The translations under genes were made by a program, and so were the position numbers. The notes beneath the pieces were generated by a model. It searched no databases, had not been told where the DNA came from, and worked only from the letters and a program-made list of their open reading frames with translations. This document shows, piece by piece, positions 1 to 5,666 of a stretch of DNA of 13,634 bases. This DNA comes from Yoonia sp. (GTDB lineage Bacteria > Pseudomonadota > Alphaproteobacteria > Rhodobacterales > Rhodobacteraceae), in assembly GCA_028822885.1 (NCBI GenBank), contig JAPKCP010000052.1, positions 1 to 13,634 of the forward strand, written 5' to 3'. The first letter of the stretch is position 1. Each line of letters opens with the position of its first letter.

Positions 1-482
1 TGGAAGTCAAAGAGCGTAAAGACCGCGTTGACGATGCACTGAACGCGACACGCGCAGCTGTACAAGAAGGTATCGTTGTTGGTGGTGGTGTTGCACTTAT
101 CCAAGCTGGCAAGGTTCTTGAGGGTCTTGAAGGCGCAAACGCTGATCAAAGCGTTGGTATCACGATCATTCGTAAGGCGCTTGAATCACCTTTGCGTCAG
201 ATTGCTGAAAACTCCGGCGTTGACGGCTCAGTCGTTGCTGGCAAAATCCGCGAGTCTTCCGACAAGACCTTCGGTTTTAACGCACAAACTGAAGAATATG
301 GCGACATGTTCAAGTTCGGCGTCATTGACCCGGCCAAAGTTGTTCGTACAGCCTTGCAAGACGCAGCATCCGTTGCTGGCCTGCTGATCACAACCGAAGC
401 TATGGTTGCTGATAAGCCTTCCAAAGATGGCGGCGGCGGCGGCGGCATGCCTGACATGGGCGGCATGGGCGGCATGATGTAA
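1..482 (+). CDS. groL: Chaperonin GroEL, C-terminal part (5' end outside window)
   Basis: This is the last 159 codons of the 60-kDa chaperonin, an ATP-driven folding machine that acts in the cytoplasm as a double ring with GroES. The frame is open from base 3. It shows the family landmarks in order: the VGGGVAL segment near the start, the EYGDM stretch, GVIDPAKV (whose Asp corresponds to the nucleotide-contacting Asp near residue 495 in E. coli GroEL), the RTALQDAASVA helix, and a disordered tail of Gly repeats ending in GGM units and MM. The TAA stop is at 480-482. The N-terminal two thirds and any groES and promoter lie to the left. Two hairpins follow the stop directly. The family call is secure; which groEL copy of the genome this is cannot be told. 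Confidence 0.98.
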   Translation, partial: EVKERKDRVDDALNATRAAVQEGIVVGGGVALIQAGKVLEGLEGANADQSVGITIIRKALESPLRQIAENSGVDGSVVAGKIRESSDKTFGFNAQTEEYGDMFKFGVIDPAKVVRTALQDAASVAGLLITTEAMVADKPSKDGGGGGGMPDMGGMGGMM

Positions 483-485
483 GAC

Positions 486-504
486 GAAATCACTTTGTGA
501 TTTC
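486..504 (+). terminator. Small hairpin just after the groEL stop
   Basis: Perfect inverted repeat with arms GAAATCAC and GTGATTTC (8 bp) and loop TTT. It begins 4 bases after the groEL stop codon. There is no T-run, so it may act with the next hairpin as part of a terminator or as a 3'-end stabiliser of the groEL mRNA. Confidence 0.5.
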
Positions 505-522
505 TGTCAACATGCGACAGTG

Positions 523-546
523 CAAAGGGGCCTACGGGCCCCTTTG
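523..546 (+). terminator. Hairpin with UACG tetraloop, probable groEL terminator
   Basis: Perfect 10-bp stem, CAAAGGGGCC pairing with GGCCCCTTTG, closed by the loop TACG on a C-G pair. As RNA this is a C(UACG)G loop, a member of the very stable UNCG class. The 3' arm ends CCCCTTTG with only a short T stretch, so termination may be through the T's in the stem, or the structure may protect the 3' end. It lies 40 bp after the groEL stop. Confidence 0.7.
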
Positions 547-632
547 TCACGAGAGCAGCTTAGCCGAATATGATGGCGTAACCGCTTTTTTGCATCGCGA
601 AATTCGTATGAACCTTATCGCCATCGTCTAAA

Positions 633-658
633 AAGGGCGTCCCAATCGGGGCGCCTTT
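633..658 (+). terminator. GC-rich hairpin between groEL and the EamA gene
   Basis: Arms AAGGGCGTCCC and GGGGCGCCTTT can form an 11-bp stem including two G-U pairs, with loop AATC. It is preceded by an A-run and followed by TACTGTTTTG. It looks like a second intrinsic terminator that insulates the transporter gene from groEL transcription. Which upstream transcript it ends is inferred. Confidence 0.55.
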
Positions 659-706
659 ACTGTTTTGTGACTTGCCACTTGAAAGGTGGTCGGTCACCGA
701 TGGGGT

Positions 707-1543
707 ATGCAGATATTCCTCCTTGTTGCCCTGACCATGACCGCTTTTGCCGCGAATTCGATCCTCAATCGCATTGGGGTGGCGACCTATGGCATGGACC
801 CGATGGCCTTTGCCGTGATCCGCACCGGTGCGGGGGCGGTCATGTTGACGGTCTTGGTCTTGATCCGAAATAGGGGTGGTCTGTCGCTTTGGAACCGCAA
901 ACGCGGGGCGGGTGCCATTGCATTGGCGCTATATATGATCGGGTTTTCATGGTCGTATCTGACGCTTGGCGCGGGCCTTGGTGCGTTAATATTGTTTGGT
1001 ATTCTGCAGGTCGTTATGTTCGGCTGGGCCGTCGCTGAGGGTCAGCGCATTCCTGTCATTCGTTGGATTGGTGCCGGTGTGGCGATGACTGGGTTGGTGG
1101 TGCTTTTATGGCCCGGCGGTGGGGCTGCGGTACCGTTTGCGGGATCGCTGGCAATGATTTTGGCAGGCATCTCATGGGCGGTCTACACGTTGCTAGGGCG
1201 CGGTGAGGTGGATGCGCTTGCCGCGACCGCAGGTAACTTTGTGCTGTGTTTCCCGTTGGTCCTCGTGGGATTGCTCGTCTCAGACCTGAGCACAGTGACG
1301 TCGCCCGGCGTGCTGGTTGCCGTGGTCGCAGGGGCGGTCACGTCTGGCGTTGGCTATGCATTATGGTATCGGTGTCTGCCGCAGTTGGCGACCGTGACGG
1401 CAGCCGTCTCACAACTATCTGTGCCTGTCATCGCTGTGATTGCGGGCGTGATCATTTTGGGTGAACCCGTCACTACGCGTTTGATGATCGCAGGCGTATT
1501 GGTCCTTGGTGGGATCGCGATTTCGCTGAAACCAAACCGCTAG
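707..1543 (+). CDS. EamA/DMT-superfamily transporter
   Basis: A 278-residue polytopic inner-membrane protein of the drug/metabolite transporter superfamily (EamA repeats), a group that exports or imports small metabolites. The substrate cannot be read from sequence. Nearly the whole chain is hydrophobic segments of about 20 residues separated by short polar loops, consistent with the usual ten helices from two EamA domains. The motif NSILNRIG in the first helix and the C-terminal segment VPVIAVIAGVIILGEP are characteristic: the conserved Gly-Glu-Pro before the last helix is a family hallmark. I chose the ATG at 707, whose product begins MQIFLLVAL. A GTG at 686 would add seven polar residues and neither start has a strong ribosome-binding site. 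Its TAG stop shares CTAG with the convergent NUDIX gene. Confidence 0.9.
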   Translation: MQIFLLVALTMTAFAANSILNRIGVATYGMDPMAFAVIRTGAGAVMLTVLVLIRNRGGLSLWNRKRGAGAIALALYMIGFSWSYLTLGAGLGALILFGILQVVMFGWAVAEGQRIPVIRWIGAGVAMTGLVVLLWPGGGAAVPFAGSLAMILAGISWAVYTLLGRGEVDALAATAGNFVLCFPLVLVGLLVSDLSTVTSPGVLVAVVAGAVTSGVGYALWYRCLPQLATVTAAVSQLSVPVIAVIAGVIILGEPVTTRLMIAGVLVLGGIAISLKPNR

Positions 1544-1992
1544 CGGACAATCGGCTCAAGCGTGTCATAGCTGGGGGCATCTGCGTCGCCCCACGCGACA
1601 GCGGCAAGGCTATCGGGTTTGACTGGCATCAGTGCCATTTCCACGCGCGTGACCCATTTGCGGTTGGTCACAATGCCTTCGGGATCTTCCCAATCGTTGG
1701 ACAAGGTGCCACCTGCGAGGGTGCAGCGAAAATAGACATCAACCTGATGGTAATCCCGACCTTCATCATTGAATTCATTGACCAAACACGTTGGGCCAAT
1801 GTTTACGCGCAGGCCAGTTTCCTCCATCATTTCGCGGTGTAAATTGTCGGTGAGGCTAGCGTGGGCATCGACACCGCCGCCGGGTGCACACCATAAATCT
1901 TCGCGGCCACGCCATGCGTTAACCAAAAGGAGACGGTTATCGTGCACAAGGACGGCACGAACGGCAAGACGGGGGGGCTTTGACATTTGCAT
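1540..1992 (-). CDS. NUDIX hydrolase
   Basis: A 150-residue NUDIX-fold hydrolase, a family that cleaves nucleoside diphosphates linked to another group, with Mg2+ bound by the NUDIX helix. The box spans residues about 38-60, running from PGGGVDAHAS to REMMEETGL, so the metal-binding REuxEExGu part is intact. The Glu of the GX5E part is Ala here (GVDAHA). Flanking beta strands (RAVLVHDNRLLLVNAW, QVDVYFRCTL) fit a small single-domain member. The substrate is unknown. Start: ATG at 1992, with another ATG two codons on at 1986; neither has a clear ribosome-binding site. It converges with the transporter and diverges from the hydrolase gene that starts at 2066. Confidence 0.92.
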   Translation of the reverse strand: MQMSKPPRLAVRAVLVHDNRLLLVNAWRGREDLWCAPGGGVDAHASLTDNLHREMMEETGLRVNIGPTCLVNEFNDEGRDYHQVDVYFRCTLAGGTLSNDWEDPEGIVTNRKWVTRVEMALMPVKPDSLAAVAWGDADAPSYDTLEPIVR

Positions 1993-2026
1993 AGAATGGC
2001 AATGGATCGCTTGTGACGCAAGGATG

Positions 2027-2046
2027 TTTGTAGTTCCCCCTACAAA
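2027..2046. promoter_or_regulatory. Palindrome between divergent NUDIX and lipase genes
   Basis: Arms TTTGTAG and CTACAAA are perfect inverted repeats of 7 bp around a 6-base TTCCCC spacer. They lie in the 73-bp gap between two divergent start codons (1992 on -, 2066 on +). Position and symmetry fit an operator for a dimeric regulator, or a hairpin in the lipase mRNA leader. The regulator is not identifiable. Confidence 0.4.
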
Positions 2047-2065
2047 TATGGAAACGGGATGTTAA

Positions 2066-2833
2066 ATGATCAAAATGAGATTTGCATTATTGATACCCGC
2101 TTTGATTTTGTTCGGCTGTGCGCCCATCGCGCAAGGCTTGGTTCACGCCGCCCCGCGTACAGCACAGGAATGTGTAGTCTTGCTGCATGGCTTAGCACGC
2201 TCTGAGGTGTCGCTTGCGCCTATGCAAGCCGTGTTGGAAGCAGCCGGGTATGAGGTGGTTAACACCGGTTATCCTTCAACAGAGGAATTGATCGAAGAGT
2301 TGGTTGATAGCAAAGTTGGGGCAAATGTTGCCGCCTGTGGCGAACGCCGCGTGAACTTTGTGACCCATTCGATGGGGGGGATTTTGGCCCATTTGTGGTT
2401 AGCCAAAAATCGTCCAGCTGATATGGGCCGGGTTGTGATGTTGGCCCCACCAAACCAAGGGTCTGAACTTGTTGATCTCTTTGGGGATTTTCCACCGTTT
2501 CAATGGATCAATGGACCCGCAGGCCTCCAGCTTGGGACAGACGCTACGTCGCTGCCTAATCAATTGGACGACTTACCCTATGAAATTGGGGTGATTGCGG
2601 GGGATCAATCGCTTAATCCGGTTTATTCGTCCCTGATCGAGGGTGCGGACGACGGGAAAGTCTCGGTTGAAAGCACGCGGTTGGAAGGCATGAAAGACCA
2701 CATTATCCTTCCTGTGACACATACGTTTATGATGAATAACCCGCTTGTGATTGCACAAGTGCAGGCATTCTTAACAGCAGGTGTCTTTGATCGCGACCTT
2801 AGTTTTGGTGGTGTTGTCTTTGGGTTAGACTGA
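2066..2833 (+). CDS. Alpha/beta-hydrolase, lipase-like, probable lipoprotein
   Basis: A 255-residue exported alpha/beta-hydrolase resembling bacterial triacylglycerol lipase/esterase-type proteins. Residues 1-18 are a signal peptide: a basic start (MIKMR), a hydrophobic core, then LFGC with Cys18, a near-canonical lipobox (Phe at -2 is unusual). It would therefore be lipid-anchored to the envelope if processed, and secreted otherwise. The oxyanion-side strand VVLLHGL is at about 37-43. The nucleophile elbow is THSMGG with Ser102, where Thr replaces the more usual first Gly. The probable acid is Asp195 or Asp196 in GADDGKVSVEST, and the probable base is His219 in PVTHTFMMNN. Substrate unknown. 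A second ATG three codons on is a possible start. The adjacent palindrome may govern expression. Confidence 0.88.
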   Translation: MIKMRFALLIPALILFGCAPIAQGLVHAAPRTAQECVVLLHGLARSEVSLAPMQAVLEAAGYEVVNTGYPSTEELIEELVDSKVGANVAACGERRVNFVTHSMGGILAHLWLAKNRPADMGRVVMLAPPNQGSELVDLFGDFPPFQWINGPAGLQLGTDATSLPNQLDDLPYEIGVIAGDQSLNPVYSSLIEGADDGKVSVESTRLEGMKDHIILPVTHTFMMNNPLVIAQVQAFLTAGVFDRDLSFGGVVFGLD

Positions 2834-2912
2834 TTACGATCTTCTGTAAAAACTGGGCGAATTTGATGCAAGTTTATCGTGTCTGACAAGGGTGTTTGCT
2901 GCCAAAAGAAGC

Positions 2913-3986
2913 CTACACAGCAGGGCCAGTAATACGGTTGATGTGGCCCATTTTACGCCCCGGTTTGACGTCAGCTTTGCCATAAAGATGGATCGCAGCA
3001 TTTGTTTTGGCAGCGTCAGGCACGTTGTCCATATCATCGCCGATCAGGTTATCCATCACGACGTTGCTGTGCCGAGACCCATCGCCTAAGGGCCATCCTG
3101 CAACGGCCCGAATATGTTGTTCAAATTGGTCGATGACGCACCCATTTTGTGTCCAATGGCCTGAGTTGTGAACGCGCGGTGCGATTTCATTCACGATCAG
3201 GCCCTTTGGTGTTACGAATAGTTCGACACCCATTACACCCACGTAATCCAGTGCGTTCATGATACGCGCTGCAAGCAGGATTGCATCCGTACGCTGGGTT
3301 GGGGACAGCTTTGCCGGGACGGTTGTCGTGCTGAGTATCCCATTCACGTGCACGTTCTGGCCGGGATCATAGCAGGCAACCGCGCCATCAGGATTACGCG
3401 CGGCGATGATCGACACCTCGATGCTGAAATCGACGAACCCTTCAAGGATTGCAGGCGCACCGGCCATATCGATAAGCGCCTGTTCCGCTTGATCAGGGGT
3501 CATGATCCGAACTTGGCCTTTGCCGTCATAGCCCATGGTCCGGGTCTTCAGAATGGCTGGTGTTCCAATGCTGGTAATGGCAGCCAAAAGATCAGTGGCA
3601 TTTTCAACATTTGCGAAGGGTGCTGTTTGCAGCCCTAAGTCTTGCAGGAATGTCTTTTCGGTTAACCGATCTTGGCTTGTTGCAAGCGCACGACGTCCGG
3701 GATGAATAGGTTTGCGTTTTTCGAGTAGGTCTAACGCTGATGTTGGAATGTTCTCAAATTCGTACGTGATGACGTCGACCGCATCCGCAAAAGCCGTCAG
3801 CGCGGCGTTGTCGTCGTATTGCGCGGTGGTGACGGCAGAGGCAACATCGGCTGCTGGTGGATTCGAACTGGGCTCAAAAATATGCGTTTTCAACCCCAAA
3901 CGGGATGCGGCCACGGACAACATACGCCCCAGCTGTCCACCACCCAAAATGCCGATTGTCGCGCCGATAGGAAGGGGATTAGTCAT
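2913..3986 (-). CDS. purK: N5-carboxyaminoimidazole ribonucleotide synthase PurK
   Basis: A 357-residue ATP-grasp enzyme that uses ATP and bicarbonate to convert AIR to N5-CAIR in de novo purine synthesis, in the cytoplasm. The N-terminal domain opens with the PurK signature GILGGGQLGRM (about 12-22), then the ATP-grasp core with ILKTRTMGYDGKGQ near residue 150 and the metal/ATP-site segment NEIAPRVHNSGHWT, typical of PurK. Length is normal for the family. I chose the ATG at 3986 rather than an upstream one at 4070: it gives the family N-terminus and overlaps the end of purE by 8 bp (ATGACTAA), a common translational-coupling arrangement. It converges with the hydrolase gene with no obvious terminator in the 79 bp between them. 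Confidence 0.97.
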   Translation of the reverse strand: MTNPLPIGATIGILGGGQLGRMLSVAASRLGLKTHIFEPSSNPPAADVASAVTTAQYDDNAALTAFADAVDVITYEFENIPTSALDLLEKRKPIHPGRRALATSQDRLTEKTFLQDLGLQTAPFANVENATDLLAAITSIGTPAILKTRTMGYDGKGQVRIMTPDQAEQALIDMAGAPAILEGFVDFSIEVSIIAARNPDGAVACYDPGQNVHVNGILSTTTVPAKLSPTQRTDAILLAARIMNALDYVGVMGVELFVTPKGLIVNEIAPRVHNSGHWTQNGCVIDQFEQHIRAVAGWPLGDGSRHSNVVMDNLIGDDMDNVPDAAKTNAAIHLYGKADVKPGRKMGHINRITGPAV

Positions 3987-4467
3987 CTGTAGGTTCATCC
4001 GGAATTGAGGCGCTAAGATTTTCGCGCCATTGGTCAAGACGCAGAGCAAGGGCAGGGTCATGCAAAGCAAGAATGCCTGCCGCCATCAGCCCCGCGTTAC
4101 ATGCACCTGCAGCCCCAATAGCCATCGTGGCCACTGGAAAGCCCCGTGGCATTTGCAAAATAGAATAGAGACTATCTACGCCAGAAAGCGCGTTGGTCTG
4201 AACTGGCACGCCTATCACCGGAATCCGTGTTTTAGAGGCCATCATACCTGGTAAATGTGCGGCCCCACCAGCGCCCGCAATGATCACTTTTAGACCACGA
4301 TCGACTGCCGATTTTCCGTAGTCCCACATACGATCTGGGGTCCGGTGTGCTGAAACAATCTTTTTCTCATAAGGAATACCTAAAGCGTCGAGAATATCCG
4401 CCGCCTCTTTCATTGTGGGCCAATCGGATTGGCTGCCCATGATAATGCCGATTTGGATTTGGGTCAT
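3979..4467 (-). CDS. purE: N5-CAIR mutase PurE (class I)
   Basis: A 162-residue enzyme that moves the carboxyl group of N5-CAIR to give CAIR, the step after PurK. The nucleotide-binding loop GSQSDW is at residues 11-16, the catalytic-loop motif SAHRTPDRM is at about 39-47 with His41 as the catalytic His, and AGAGGAAHLPGM is at about 64-75. All are hallmarks of the bacterial class I (PurK-dependent) enzyme, matching the purK gene that follows. The acidic tail ending EPTDD overlaps the purK start by 8 bp. The upstream neighbour on the same strand, 60 bp away, is the DUF465 gene, so the three probably form one transcript. Confidence 0.98.
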   Translation of the reverse strand: MTQIQIGIIMGSQSDWPTMKEAADILDALGIPYEKKIVSAHRTPDRMWDYGKSAVDRGLKVIIAGAGGAAHLPGMMASKTRIPVIGVPVQTNALSGVDSLYSILQMPRGFPVATMAIGAAGACNAGLMAAGILALHDPALALRLDQWRENLSASIPDEPTDD

Positions 4468-4527
4468 GTCAATCTCGCTGCCAGTGGAAACGGCAATATA
4501 GCTAAGCCGGGCAGGCGTGCAACACGG

Positions 4528-4746
4528 TTATGCGATGATATCCGGGATCAATCGGTCACCAAGGGCTGCAATCTGGTCTTTGAGGGCAAGTTTTTGCCTT
4601 TTAAATCGCTGGAGCGTGAGCATATCTGGAACACCACTGTCATGCAGCGCGTGGATTGCATCGTCCAAATCCCTGTGGTCTTGCTTGAGAACGGCCAATT
4701 TGACCCGCAAGACTTCGGTCTGTTCCATCTTCGCGGAGGTGTTCAT
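4528..4746 (-). CDS. YdcH/DUF465 family small protein
   Basis: A 72-residue, mostly helical, charged protein of the YdcH (DUF465) family, whose function is not established. The pattern LKQDHRDLDDAI followed by LQRFKRQKLALKDQIAAL is the typical two-helix hairpin with heptad-like Leu spacing. An ATG at 4782 would extend it by 12 residues, but the ATG at 4746 has AAAGGA about 8 bases upstream and gives the family length, so it is preferred. It sits 60 bp ahead of purE on the same strand, and I recall this arrangement as common in Rhodobacterales. Probable co-transcription with purE-purK does not by itself imply a role in purine synthesis. Confidence 0.85.
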   Translation of the reverse strand: MNTSAKMEQTEVLRVKLAVLKQDHRDLDDAIHALHDSGVPDMLTLQRFKRQKLALKDQIAALGDRLIPDIIA

Positions 4747-4846
4747 GCATAATCCTTTGGAATCAGGGCATGTGCCCTGCATGTCCCATGACTACGTATA
4801 AAGCGTGATACACAAATCACCTAGTGTTTCCTTGCGTGTCGTGGCA

Positions 4847-4877
4847 CTTGTAAGCGCTGCCCGGACGGCCCATATTT
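4847..4877 (+). promoter_or_regulatory. Sigma-32 (RpoH)-like promoter of hsp20
   Basis: CTTGTA (4847-4852) and CCCATATTT (4869-4877) are 16 bases apart, close to the heat-shock sigma consensus of a CTTG-type -35 and a CCCAT-type -10. It lies 67 bp upstream of the hsp20 start, pointing toward it, which fits heat-shock control. The match is by eye. Confidence 0.55.
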
Positions 4878-4943
4878 GTCTAGGTAGGTCGCCTTTGTAG
4901 GGGTTTGCTGCAGACGGTCGCTTCGAACCTAAGGACGTGTCTT

Positions 4944-5357
4944 ATGACAAAATTAACTTTGGGAACCCACCCGTTCCTGCTGGGATTTGAGCAGCTTGAA
5001 CAGCTGGTTGAACGCACAGCGAAAAGTGGGAACGAAGGCTATCCTCCTTATAATATTGAACAAACATCAGATTGGTCATATCGCATCACGCTTGCCGTAG
5101 CGGGTTTTGCAGAAACTGACCTAGCGATCACAGTGGAAGACAATGCTTTGGTCATTCGTGGCCGACAGTCCGATGATCTTGAAAACCGTATTTATTTGCA
5201 TCGTGGTATCGCTGCGCGGCAGTTTCATCGGAACTTTGTATTGGCTGACGGCGTTGATGTTGGAGAGGCCGTCATGGAAAACGGCTTGTTACACGTCGAT
5301 TTGACCCGGTCCGAACCAGCAAGAATTGTTCAAACGATATCAATCCGTAAAGGGTGA
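4944..5357 (+). CDS. Small heat-shock protein, Hsp20/alpha-crystallin family
   Basis: A 137-residue IbpA-like small heat-shock protein, an ATP-independent holdase that binds unfolding proteins in the cytoplasm as large oligomers. The N-terminal arm is about 1-33. The alpha-crystallin domain runs from about 34 to 121, with the conserved start YPPYNIE, the strand YRITLAVAGF and the late motif AVMENGLLHVDL (the A-x-x-x-n-G-L-L signature, 109-120). The short C-terminal tail holds the I-x-I anchor as ISI at 132-134. The ATG at 4944 is chosen because AAGGA stands 8 bases upstream; a possible longer frame from 4905 lacks one. A sigma-32-like promoter lies upstream. No partner gene follows directly. 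Confidence 0.95.
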   Translation: MTKLTLGTHPFLLGFEQLEQLVERTAKSGNEGYPPYNIEQTSDWSYRITLAVAGFAETDLAITVEDNALVIRGRQSDDLENRIYLHRGIAARQFHRNFVLADGVDVGEAVMENGLLHVDLTRSEPARIVQTISIRKG

Positions 5358-5483
5358 AAGTGATCGGCCAAGGTACTTATGGCAATCGGTTGATTAAAGC
5401 TGAGGTTAGATTGGAACTTTTGACACCTGTGCTTTGTCATCAAATCCATTTGCAGCGGTTAAAGCGATAGGACACGTCTATCC

Positions 5484-5585
5484 ATGACTGATGCAAATTG
5501 CCCGCACCTTGTGACTGTTGCGAGCAGTGGATTGGCTTATCGGTCGGCGTTGGAAAATGAACTGGTGTCCGTCACACTCCTCTAA
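5484..5585 (+). CDS. Possible 33-residue small protein
   Basis: An ATG frame of 33 codons ending in TAA: the product begins MTDANCPHLVTVASSG and ends ENELVSVTLL. Upstream is TAGGACACGTCTATCC, with AGGA 12 bases from the ATG, farther than ideal. The same GGAC..GTCT pattern also stands before hsp20 (AAGGACGTGTCTT), which may be coincidence. No domain is recognisable. It could be chance; it lies in otherwise empty sequence. Confidence 0.2.
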   Translation: MTDANCPHLVTVASSGLAYRSALENELVSVTLL

Positions 5586-5611
5586 TAATGACGGCTGGGA
5601 TATAAAGGAAA

Positions 5612-5639
5612 AGCCCTGACACTTTTGAATGTCAGGGCT
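5612..5639 (-). terminator. Intrinsic terminator of sat-cysC
   Basis: Perfect 10-bp inverted repeat with arms AGCCCTGACA and TGTCAGGGCT and an 8-base loop. Read on the minus strand, the stem is followed by a run of five T's and then CCTTT. It lies 28 bp after the sat-cysC stop, a textbook position. Confidence 0.92.
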
Positions 5640-5666
5640 GTATTTGTAAATCCGCTGGTTCTAGGG

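Larger units (their letters stand above)
5358..5666. other. Intergenic stretch between hsp20 and sat-cysC
   Basis: About 309 bp between convergent genes. It holds a candidate 33-codon frame (5484-5585, +), an isolated TTGACA hexamer at 5420-5425 with no good -10, and the terminator of sat-cysC at 5612-5639. I looked for the DUF1150 gene that often follows hsp20 in related bacteria and did not find it. Nothing else is evident. Confidence 0.5.

Noticed and set aside
197..550. A 117-codon minus-strand frame antisense to the groEL 3' end.
   Set aside because: It mirrors the GroEL codons, and its Pro-rich stretch is the complement of the Gly-Met tail.
512..631. A 39-codon plus-strand frame starting ATGCGACAG and ending just before the third hairpin after groEL.
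   Set aside because: It runs through the UACG-loop terminator stem, has no ribosome-binding site and no recognisable motif; the open frame is probably chance.
3987..4070. A purK start 84 bases upstream, inside purE.
   Set aside because: The added residues are not PurK-like, and the ATG at 3986 gives the standard N-terminus and an ordinary 8-bp overlap.
4905..4943. A longer hsp20 start that adds 13 residues.
   Set aside because: No ribosome-binding site, and the ATG at 4944 has AAGGA at proper spacing and gives the family N-terminus.
5358..5666. A search for a DUF1150 gene after hsp20, as often found in related bacteria.
   Set aside because: No frame with the expected length or composition is present; only a 33-codon frame of unknown status.
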